NCBI GenBank assembly: GCA_003116995.1
Contig: BDSL01000071.1
Location: forward strand, 310,001-374,000
Origin: Yamagishiella unicocca
Lineage: Eukaryota; Chlorophyta; Chlorophyceae; Chlamydomonadales; Volvocaceae
Direction: 5' to 3'
Length of the DNA: 64,000 nucleotides
The notes below the pieces were generated by a model that saw only the letters and a program-made list of their open reading frames with translations, made no database searches and was not told where the DNA came from. The position numbers were made by a program, and so were the translations under genes. Of this stretch, positions 35,022 through 45,500 are shown piece after piece (the stretch's first letter is position 1; every line of letters begins with the position of its first letter).

Positions 35022-35110
35022 TTACACTAGTAGCTCCGGTGACGCGATTAGCTCGTCCGTCCAGAACTTCGTGCGCGACTTGTGGCCACCATCCTTCTTG
35101 TGCAGCCACT
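35022..35110 (-). CDS. Isolated exon-like segment after a strong acceptor (unassigned)
   Basis: On the minus strand a pyrimidine run with nine consecutive Ts ends in CAG at 35111. It is followed by an open frame, WLHKKDGGHKSRTKFWTDEL and IASPELLV, then TAA. The length (2 nt plus 29 codons) fits a terminal exon. No partner exon in a compatible phase was found upstream: the candidate donor at about 35279 would create a stop. Probably a remnant of a mobile element or of a disrupted gene. Confidence 0.3.
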
Positions 35111-35314
35111 CTGAAAAAAAAAGGATCAGGCAAGGATCTAGCACTGGATGCAACGCTTACAGCTGGAACGCAGGCCGGCGAGGCAAGTGAGGCGCACACA
35201 CGCACAAGGAAGAATGTGGATGGGAAGGAAGGAAAGGAGCACAATTAAGAAAGCGTCGAAGGTGCCGTGCGGGGCGGCGGCTTACCAAGCAGCCGCCGGC
35301 CGTCCACGACTCCG

Positions 35315-35440
35315 GCGGAGTGCAGCGTACAAACGCTGTGTCAGCGCCAGGCGCTCCGCCAGGAGGCCTTCGAAACGACAACAGCATTGGGCAGGGACCA
35401 AGCGGCCGCCGCCAGGGACCAAGCGGCCGTCGCAAAACAC
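35315..35440. repeat. Partial extra copy of the palindrome's repeat module
   Basis: Carries CAGCGCCAGGCGCTCCGCC, CGAAACGACAACAGCATTGG and two AGGGACCAAGCGGCCG units, matching the inner part of the palindrome at 35456-36377. It ends just before the palindrome's left arm. Confidence 0.75.
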
Positions 35441-35455
35441 GGCCATACAGTACTG

Positions 35456-36377
35456 TCGGGACATACTTCTACCGAACACTTTTCAAGACATACATTCCGG
35501 GACAAAGTTCTTGAGAAATGACGAGGCGTTCAGCCATTAGCTCCAGCGTCAACCTGTCGCGCGGTTTCTCCATCGCCGTATTCGGCCACATATGGCCAGA
35601 TACCGCAGGAAAGCCTTTGCAGTTAGAGCCACTGCCACATCGTCCGATCTGTTGGCGCAGGCCGGCGCGGTGTTGCTGTCCCCGGCTCCCATTGGAGAGG
35701 AGGAGAGACGGCATCTGTCGAGGATCGTTCTCGAAACGACAACAGCATTGGGCAGGGAACAAGCGGCTGCCGCCAGGGAACAAGCGGCTGCCGCCAGGGA
35801 ACAAGCGGCCGTCGCCAGGGACCAAGCGGCCGTCGCAAGACACCACCAGGCCGTCGCGGAGGCCGCCGCCAGGAGGCTTTCGCGGCGGAGCGCCTGGCGC
35901 TGACACAGCGTTTGTACGCGAGCGTGCGCTGTGTCAGCGCCAGGCGCTCCGCCGCGACGGCCTCCTGGCGGCAGCCTCCGCGACGGCCTGGTGGTGTCTT
36001 GCGACGGCCGCTTGGTCCCTGGCGACGGCCGCTTGGTCCCTGGCGACGGCCGCTTGGTCCCTGGCGGCGGCCGCTTGTTCCCTGCCCAATGCTGTTGTCG
36101 TTTCGAGAACGATCCTCGACAGATGCCGTCTCTCCTCCTCTCCAATGGGAGCCGGGGACAGCAACACCGCGCCGGCCTGCGCCAACAGATCGGACGATGT
36201 GGCAGAGACTCTAACTGCAAAGGCTTTTCTGCGGTATCTGGTCGTGTGGCCGGATACGGCGATGGAGGAACCGCGCGACAGGTTGACGCTGGAGCTAATG
36301 GCTGAACGCCTCGTCATTTCTCAAGACTTTGTCCCGGAATGTATGTCTTGAAAATGTTCGGTAGAAGTATGTCCCGA
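35456..36377. mobile_element. 0.92-kb near-perfect palindrome (candidate foldback transposon)
   Basis: Left arm 35456-35910 and right arm 35927-36377 are reverse complements, roughly 90% identical, around a 16-nt loop (35911-35926). Each arm contains a 21-bp unit (AGGGAACAAGCGGCTGCCGCC type) repeated four to five times. Read outward to inward, each arm can encode MARYRRKAFAVR-like sequence, GEEERRHLSRIVLETTTALG, then Ala-rich heptads (REQAAAA, RDQAAVA), a plausible coiled coil of about 100 residues. The opposite strand of each arm is also open (ELMAERLVISQ). The outer ends share TCGGGACATACTTCTACCGA, and one more copy of GTTCGGTAGAAGTATGTC sits just outside at 36388-36405. Confidence 0.75.
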
Positions 36378-36405
36378 TAGTAACTATGTTCGGTAGAAGT
36401 ATGTC

Positions 36406-39400
36406 TTTCGTTACTGTCTGGGAACATTACGTGGACCCAAGAAGTCCATACCCTGTAGCAATCATGTACGGCAACGCAAATGTGAACGCGGGATAGGCGG
36501 GGGGTACATTCCCACTAAGGTGTACGCCAATTTACTGCGCTTTATGTTATGTATTTGGGGTCTGGAGGTCAGCCGCCCACATGGGCGAGCTCGTGAATGC
36601 CACGATGCTGCAGGTCATGAGTGTCGAGGACCAACGGGGTCTAGCGAGCGTGTTGCACCGTATTAGGAATCATCGCACAGCGATTATGGGTATCAGGACA
36701 TAATTGCCACGTTATCTGGGCACGGCTACGTAAATGTTTTCGATTCTTCTTTATGAATTCCTCTGGTTAGCGGTCCATGAGCCTCCTGGCTCGTGTGGGT
36801 CTTACGAGGTCCAAGAGCTTGCAATCAATCAAGAATCAAACAATCAATCATGCAAAGGCGGATGCCCCGTCTATATAATGAAGCACACAGTCTTGTTATT
36901 CTCTATTAAGTATGTGTGGAATGGAGGGCGTGTGCACGCAGTCTGTCGCATTGGTGAAATTGTATTCTGCCTTCGCGAATGAAGAACGGGTGTACAGCGG
37001 CCATTTATGATACGTTGCCTGTGGGTACTGGGAGTTTCCTGGGGCCGGTTGTGTCCCCTCACCTGCACCAATTCTGGCATTGCCCTGCTGCTTGTGCGGT
37101 GGGCCGTGTGCTCCAAGAGCACCTTGCGGGAGAGCCTGGCCCCAGGCCGGGCTGTCGTGGTGGCGTGGGGGGTTCGTGCTGGGCCAGCAGCAGCCCGTGG
37201 GGGCGTTGCAAAGGCCCCCTGGGATGTTGTCAACGTGTTCGCCCGGGCTTGAGGGCACGGCAACACCCCCGTTCGCCCGGGCTTGAGGGCACGGCAACAC
37301 CTAGTTTCAATATGATGTAAGGTATCTAAGGTCTACGGTCTGTACCGCGGGGCCACGTACCAGCCTAGCCGGTTCGCGGGGTTTCCCACCCCGCCCTATA
37401 TGCTGTCATACGCTGCTAGCCATCTCAATTTGGCGACCAGAACATGCTGTTCTCCTTTTGGGCACTGCGATTTGGGCCGCCGTGGGCAGTGCTCCGTGCA
37501 GCCTCCCAGCCACCCCTGTAAATCGTTTCTACTAGCGGTCTCCGTTCCGCACATTCCGCCAGGCGGAAATGCGGTCCGTTAGCGGCTATCCTTAGACGAA
37601 CTTCTGCTGTGTGGCCTACCCGCGGCCGATCCTAATTTTAGGTGCCGGGGGCTTCGGTTGTGCACTCGGCCAGGCGGACATGCGGCACTTCGCGACTGTT
37701 TCTTCGTCAACTATTCGAATATTTGAGCACAATGTGAGAGTTAAAAGGGAGGTGGAGAATGCGAGAGTTACAAGGGAGGTGGAGCACCTACGATGGGCCA
37801 GACACCGACACAGATCACTGAGCAAGAGAGCCCGCCCTCACCGGCCGAAGACAGCCAAAACGAACACACGGAGAAGGCAGCACGCACAACTCAAAGCACG
37901 GGGGAGAAACGCAAGCGTGTTCAGAATACACGAACCACCTGCACCAAGCCGGCAGCGAGACGCGAGCAGGAGCGCGACCCGGCAGAACGGGGGCCCCAGG
38001 CCCCACAATCCGAAGTCACCCACAAAACCGCACCCGGGTCAACCATCGGGCAGCCCGCGGCACCCGGGCGGCCAGTGAAGACCACCTCCCCCGCCAACGA
38101 GGCGGCGAGGGAGTGTATAAAAACCGAGTTACGCAACGGGACAGGATAGTTGGCGCATGGTCGTCGGACACCAATTTTGTGGGCGCATGCTGGAGCACTG
38201 GAAGGGCAGCGAGGGAGGGGTGGTCGGCCGGGACGGCCCCCCACCCGGGGGGGCCAGCCCCAGCTCGGCAAACGCGCTGAGGCGGGCCCAGAAGTCGGCC
38301 GTCACCGCTGCACACACCCGCACCAGCGGCATGCGCCCCCCTGGGGTCCCAGCCTGCACCCGATACAGGAGGCGCAGCTCCAAGCCCAATGCCGCGACGG
38401 CAGCCAAGCACACCACATCCCAAACAAGTGGGCGCGGGGGCCGACGCAATAGCTCGCTAGCGACGCGCCCAGTTGCCGCATCTGTACAGGTTGCAGCGTA
38501 TTCGGTGTTGTGCCGGCAAAGGATTACACTATCAAAGCTTGCCGGAAATGTGAAGACGGTGCTTTGGGGCTGGCGGGAGGCGTCGTGGAGGACGAGGAGG
38601 AGGCGTATTATTGAAGGCGCTGGGTTGCATAATGACGTCATCGACACAAGTAAAACACCGGTACATCTAGGGTTACGGGTTTGAGGGCAGGCGGTAAATT
38701 CGGAACCAAAATGCCATACGCCGGCATGAGGCCGTCTGGACTGAATGCGCCGCCAGGCTCGACATCGGTTGGCTTGACGTAACTGTCGACCAACGACCGG
38801 CTATGTCAGTCCACGTCTGTCAAGTGGTCAGTAACTCTTGCGAACGAAAATACAGGCTGCTGTAGGTACGGCAGAACGTCATGCAGGGACGAGGGGCCTA
38901 TCCGCAGCCCCCCTGCCATGACCCGCCTCGGACTTGTAGCCGACGGCACATGTCATGTGCAGTTGTGCACCCAGCCATCCAGCACGCCCGTAACTTCGGT
39001 AAACGCGTCCGCCACGCCCAGGATCAACGCACCGAAGCACCACGGCCAGAAGGCATCGCTCAGTCCAACACGCCTATACGCGCCTTTCAAACGCAACGAA
39101 CGAGGACATGAACCCGAAATATCAGAATCGCCATTTAAGTAAAATCCGATCTGCGATGCCCTGTCCGTTTCTGACATGCCCTGGCTCTTGCCAGTCGCAT
39201 GCGACCGGAGGACTGTGGACGACGAAGCCGTGGTGAAGCCGTGATGATGACATCAGCGGTGCATGAAATCTAGAAATTGTGGTAGTAGCTGGTCTTTATT
39301 GGTTGGAGAGTTCGGCCCGCGGGTCCCGGGCAGTAACACATACCGGGAATGAGTTCGGGCCCTACTGTCGGAATGCTGGACAATTTCCTAATACCATAAC

Positions 39401-39587
39401 TCTGTTTGCACCAACTATTTTCATTTTCGCCTTTCGCCTTTTCGCCTTTGGAGCCCAACCGACGTAAAACATCAATTTCGGAACGGACGCAAGCTTTAAG
39501 ATGAATTCTCACAGCGTTGCCGAATAAAGAGCATGCTGCGGAGAAAAACAAAGGCCGTGTTATGTTAGGGATTTCCACCCGTCAGGC
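36406..39587. other. Gene-poor region with retroelement-like fragments
   Basis: No complete gene. A 34-bp tandem duplication (TTCGCCCGGGCTTGAGGGCA core) is at 37227-37295. An ORF at 37793-38149 (+) starts MGQTPTQITEQESPP and is highly polar, like retroelement ORF1 or gag N-terminal parts. Family A repeat lies at 38117-38205. A minus-strand stretch at 38215-38450 reads PRPLVWDVVCLAAVAALGLE then VCAAVTADFWARLSAF, resembling the C-terminal tail of LINE reverse transcriptases. The rest holds no recognisable feature. Confidence 0.4.
38117..38205 (+). repeat. Dispersed repeat family A, intergenic copy
   Basis: Contains AAACCGAGTTACGCAACGGG, ACAGGATAGTTGGCGCATGG, TCGTCGGACACCAATTTTGT and GGGCGCATGCTGGAGC; the most complete copy in the window. 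Confidence 0.7.
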
Positions 39588-42500
39588 ATGGCCCTCAGCT
39601 TGCAAGATGTTGCCCTGTCAGCCATATCGCGACAGCTGGCTGCTGCTGCGGGGACCGACCCTGACTCGTGGACGAACGGCCCAGCAGCATTACTAGCGCA
39701 TCAGGTTGCCCACTGTGTGCCGGTGGGTTTCAAGTGGTCGCTGCTGTTGGCGCTCGCACGGCACGGCGCGCTGACGCCTCACACTCTGCGGTGAGGCGTG
39801 CAAAAGACAGCCGTGCAGATGGGGAGGCCGATAAAGAGCCGTTAGGGATTGCCATAACGCGTTGGTTGGTAGGAGCACTACCTGGCGGACTCGATGCACC
39901 CCTGCTTGCTGACTGCTGCGCTGACCGCGAGGAGGGCATTGGGCGCTGGAGAGGCATGGCAGCGAAAGCCACCGAGCTGTAGAGGCTACAGCTGTAACTG
40001 TAGCAGTAGCAGCGTCTGCTTACCCCTGCGCGACAGCCGCCCTCCACCCCTCTACCTCTGCTCCCAGGGCCCTTTGGACCCCCGAGTTCGCTGCCTTCGT
40101 GGGCCTCCTGCCGCTGTCCTCATGCTGCCGGCTCACCGCGAGTACCCTGGCGGAGTGCCTGCGGGGGGAGCAGCCAGCAGGGGCGCCAGCAGCGCCCAGT
40201 AGCCCAGCCATCGGCTGTGCTGGCGCCGAAAATGGTGGTGGGATCACTGGCGGTGACGGCGCCACCGCGGGCAATGCCTCCGCTGGGTACGCCCCACGCA
40301 GAGCTGATGCCGGCAGCGACGGCAGTGAGGAGCGGGAGCGGGCGGGAGCCGGGAACAGGCAGCTGACGCCCCCAGCGGAGCCGCCGGAGCCGCCGCCGCC
40401 GCCACCGATGCCGCCTCCGCTGCCGCCGCCGCCGCAGTCAGCACACCGGGCAGTCCTGCTGCGCTCTCTGGGGCTTCACGGCTGCCACCACACCAGGTCC
40501 GTCGGCAGGGCATGGCTATGCAGGCGCGGCACGGCACAGCACGTACGGCACAACAACACGGCATAGCACGGCTCTGCACAGCACGGCTCGCCACCATCGA
40601 TGCCACCCAAAGGAAAACACACCCGCACCTCCCCTGCCCCTGCCCCTTGCCCTCCACGCAGCGACCGGGACCTCCAGCAGCTGCTGCCATACTGCTCGGC
40701 CCTCACGACGCTGGACATTTCGTCGTGCCACCAGCTGGGGGACCAGGCGGTTGCGGCGGTTGGTGCTCAACTGTCGGCCTGCCTGACATCTCTGGACATC
40801 TCCAACTGCTGGCAGGCAAGCCCGACGGGTTAAAAGCCGTTACTTCCCCTCCAACCCTTTTGCCCCAACCCTTTTTGCCCCAACCCTTTTTGCCCCAACC
40901 CTTTTTGCCCCAACCCTTTTTGCCCCAACCCTTTTTGCCCCAACCCTTTTTGCCCCAACCCTTTTTGCCCCAACCCTTTTGCCCCAACCCTTTTTGCCCC
41001 AACCCTTTTTGCCCCAACCCTTTTGCCCCAACCCTTTTGCCCCAACCTTTTTGCCCCAACCCTTTTGCCCCAACCCTTTTGCCCCAACCCTTTTTGCCCC
41101 AACCCTTTTGCCCCAACCCTTTTGCCCCAACCCTTTTGCCCCAACCCTTTTTGCCCCAACCCTTTTGCCCCAACCCTTTTGCCCCAACCCTTTTGCCCCA
41201 ACCCTTTTGCCCCAACCCTTTTGCCCCAACCCTTTTTGCCCCAACCCTTTTGCCCCAACCCTTTTTGCCCCAACCCTTTTTGCCCCAACCCTTTTGCCCC
41301 AACCCTTTTTGCCCCAACCCTTTTGCCCCAACCCTTTTTGCCCCAACCCTTTTTGCCCCAACCCTTTTGCCCCAACCCTTTTTGCCCCAACCCTTTTGCC
41401 CCAACCCTTTTGCCCCAACCCTTTTGCCCCAACCCTTTTGCCCCAACCCTTTTTGCCCCAACCCTTTTGCCCCAACCCTTTTTGCCCCAACCCTTTTGCC
41501 CCAACCCTTTTGCCCCAACCCTTTTGCCCCAACCCTTTTGCCCCAACCCTTTTTGCCCCAACCCTTTTTGCCCCAACCCTTTTGCCCCAACCCTTTTGCC
41601 CCAACCCTTTTTGCCCCAACCCTTTTGCCCCAACCCTTTTGCCCCAACCCTTTTGCCCCAACCCTTTTGCCCCAACCCTTTTGCCCCAACCCTTTTTGCC
41701 CCAACCCTTTTGCCCCAACCCTTTTTGCCCCAACCCTTTTTGCCCCAACCCTTTTTGCCCCAACCCTTTTTGCCCCAACCCTTTTTGCCCCAACCCTTTT
41801 TGCCCCAACCCTTTTTGCCCCAACCCTTTTTGCCCCAACCCTTTTTGCCCCAACCCTTTTTGCCCCAACCCTTTTTGCCCCAACCCTTTTTGCCCCAACC
41901 CTTTTTGCCCCAACCCTTTTTGCCCCAACCCTTTTTGCCCCAACCCTTTTTGCCCCAACCCTTTTTGCCCCAACCCTTTTTGCCCCAACCCTTTTTGCCC
42001 CAACCCTTTTTGCCCCAACCCTTTTTGCCCCAACCCTTTTTGCCCCAACCCTTTTTGCAACTCTTTCGGGGGTCCATTTCGACCCCGGCGATTGAACACC
42101 CGCCCAACAAGCCCGTGGCCGTGGATTCGCGGATACTCTTATCAACCCCCCCCCCCACGAGCCCACTAGGTTTTACCCAGTTGAGGAAACCCCGCATCGG
42201 CCGCTGAACAATTGTGCCTGTAGCGGATGGACTCGTTGTTCACCTCTCGCGATGACCCGTGGGTCGCAGGTATCGGATCTGGTCGCGCTGCACCCCTGCA
42301 GCCGCCTCAGGTACGCCAGGACAACATGCTTGCGAGGGGGAGGAGGAGGAGGAGGGGAGGGGGAGGAGGAGGAGGACGAGGAGGAGGAGGAGGAGGAGGA
42401 GGAGAAGGGGCAGGAGGGGGAGGAGGCCTGGAGTGTGGGACTGGCGGCATGGGCGTAGGGTAACGCTAGGTGCTCGCGATGTCGCAAGGCCTGTTGGGTC

Positions 42501-45500
42501 CAGGCCAACTCTGCTCCGTCCCTCCGCCCTCACCCTGCCGCCGCCCGCGGTCTCGAACTCGCAGGTGCCTGCGACTGTCCGGCTGCTGGCGCCTAGTGGG
42601 CCGGCGTGCGAGGCGGCAGGGGGATTGGGAGCAGCCGGACACGGAGACGGAGGGTGGGGCGGCGGGGCGGCAGCCGATGCGACTGAGGCCGCGCGAGCTG
42701 CAGCTGCACGAGCTCCTGCGGCGCACCCACCAGCTGCGTGAGCTGGACCTGTCATGCATCCCCGGCCTTGATGACCTGGACCTTGGGGGGCTGTGGACTG
42801 ACGACGGAGGAGGACGGGGTGCAGCGGCGGCGGAGGGGGAGGAAGGGGGAGCCGGGGCAGCGGGGCGGAGGGCGCCACTGCCGTGCAGGTGGGTTCCGAG
42901 GAAGACCCGTGGATGCGAGAAAAAACCGTTTATAACAGACGTGCAGGTGGGGTGGGGGGCGCGCTGATGGTGGTGGTGGCGCAGGGGAGGAGGACGGGAT
43001 GGCCACTAGCGGCCAGGTTTGGGTGGCGGGGTGAAGTCTGCCCAGTCCAACAGGGACCGGCGCCATTGTTTAGAGCTTAGTAATGCCCGCGAGGTCACCG
43101 AGCACCCCTTGCCTGCTGCACCCCCTGCACAGCACCTTGCCTTAACCAGTAAATGAGTTCCTCCTCTCTTCCTGAAAACCCTAACCCTCCTCTTCCATCC
43201 ATCCCTGTGTTTTGCTGTCCCGCGACACCCCCCCGACCCACCGCGACCAGCCGGTCGCTCACCTCGCTCTCGCTCTCCTCCACCTCCATCTCCTCCAACG
43301 CCCCCCCCCGTCTCGCGGCCGCCTGCCCGGCGCTGGCGCACCTGCGCGTCAGCTACTGCCGCGGAGTGGCGGGCTGTAGCATCCTGGTGGCATCGCACAT
43401 ACGAGCAGCGCAGATCCAGTTGGCGTCAGCCGCCGCCGCGGCTGCGGCTGTGGCTGCGGCTCCTTCGCCTGCTGGAGCAGCCGCTGCGGCGGAGGCAACT
43501 TTGGCGGAGGTTGTACGGCAAGGCGTACGGCATGTGGGCCAGGTTCGGCGGCCAGACGCGCCTTTGGGCGTTGCGGTGGGGCAGTACGTGGAGCGGGGTC
43601 CCGCGGTGGCATCGCGTACTCTGACGCCGCCGCCGCTGCCGGAAGGCGCAGTCCGGGAGATCGAGCCTGGCCGGGATCCGGTCGCCGCAGCGGCGCCGAG
43701 CGCGGCGGCGGTGCCGCTGCCCGCCGCCTTCCAGACGCTGGCAGCCGCCGGGTTGTCTCGGTGGGAGGAGGAGCCGGCAGCGGTCTTGGGCGAGGCACTG
43801 TTGTGGCAGCTGGCAGATCGGGCGCTGCGGTCGACGAGGGGCGGCGACGGCGGCGGCGGCGACGGCGGCGGCGGTGGCGGCGGCGGTGGCGGCGGCGGTG
43901 GCGGCGGGGCAGGCGGTGGTGCTCTTCCGCCAGGCATACATCTTGATCTGGAGCAGCAGCAGCAGCGTTTGCGGCTTGGAGGTGTCAGGGCGGCGGCGGC
44001 AGCTATGCTGTGGAAGGTCCTGCTCGCCGAGCGTCTGGGGCGGGCGGGTATGGTGGAGGACTTGTTCGACCCAACCGGGGAGGGCGGAGGCGGAGGCGGA
44101 GGCGCGATGCGGGGCCTTACGTGCCTGGATCTGTCCGACACCAGCCAGGTGGGCAGCGGAGGAGGTAGGGGCCCGGGCTCCGGGCAGCAGGGCGGACAGC
44201 TGGCTGCTGGCTGCTGGTTACTGGCTGCTTGGTTGTTGCATGTAGAAACGCGGTCCGAAAGCTGGTTCGGTACAATGCGTACGGGAGCAACACAACTGCC
44301 TGTCCACTAGCGGAACTTATGATTGCGTGGGGCTTACAGCGGCTGCAAGCCGTACGTGTACGGTTCCAAGCCGCGCGGCGTCCCCTCCCTGGACTCGCTC
44401 CTGCGCGCTCCCCACCCCACATCCACGGGTCTTCCTCGAACCCCACACCCCGACCCTTCCCGCCGCTGTCGCCTGCAGTTCACGGATATGGCCGCCGCCC
44501 GCCTGGCTGCCTGCTGCCCCTCCGTCACCTCCCTCTCCCTGGCGGGTTGCACCAGCCTCTCTGACGAAGGCCTGGGCCACTTGGCGGCCCTCACCGGTCT
44601 GACCTCCCTGGACCTCACCGGCTGCGTGCCAGGGCCAGGTGAGTGGGTGCTGCTGGATCTGCTGAACCTGCTGGATCTGCTGGATCTGCTGAATCTGCTG
44701 GATCTGTTGGATCTGCTGGGTCGCGGGGGCGTGGTACTAGTGGAGATGGCCGATGGGCAGGAAGATGGAGGGTCGGGCTGTCCGGGAATATTTTCATGTA
44801 ATGGCGGAGACAAGTGACTGACTGTAGCGCCAGTTGCTGTCAACGGTATACCACAGCTCTTGCCCCTGCCGCTGCCGACATCGCTGCCGTTGCAGGCAGC
44901 GTTAGTACCAGGGCGCCGGGTTCAGCCTTCTGTAGGCCAGTGGCTTCGGAGCCGGCGCGAGAAGCCGATCGAGCTGACGGCGGCGGCGGCGGTGGCGGCG
45001 GCGGCGGTGACTGGGCACGTAGTGCCTCCGCAGGGAGCGGCGGAGGGAGCGGCGGAGGGAGCGGCGGCGGCGGCAAGCGGCCCCGCCGTAACTGCATCAC
45101 GGACCGCGGGCTGGCCGCCTTGGTTTCGGAGCTGCAGCGGGCGGCTGAGGCCGCGGCCGCCTTGCCCTGCAGAGGCCCTGCAGAAGCCCCGGCTGCGGTG
45201 GCGGTGCCGGGCGGGTCGCCGCCGGTGGTGTTGCCGGCAGCGGGGCTGCGGGCGCTCCGCCTGGGCGGCACGGAGGCGGGTGACGCGGCTCTGCGAGCGG
45301 TGGTGGGGCTGACTCGGCTGGAGCTCCAGGGATGTCGCAACGCCTCCGACCTGGGGGTGCTGCAGGTGCGTGTGCTGCGTGGTGTGCGCTGTACTTGTGC
45401 CGTACGTGCGTTGTACGTGTGCCGTACGTGCGCTGTACGTGCGCCGTATGTGCGCTGTACGTGCGCTGCGCGCTGTGCGCTGTTTGCTGTATTGTGCACA

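Noticed and set aside
35518..36351. 277-codon + strand ORF crossing the palindrome
   Set aside because: It runs through the palindrome centre and has an equally long mirror ORF on the other strand, so it is not a credible single protein.
40512..42207. ORFs of 390-530 codons on both strands with PQPFLPQPF or KGWGKKG repeats
   Set aside because: They are translations of the 14/15-bp satellite inside intron 3 of the LRR gene; the LRR alignment requires this segment to be removed.
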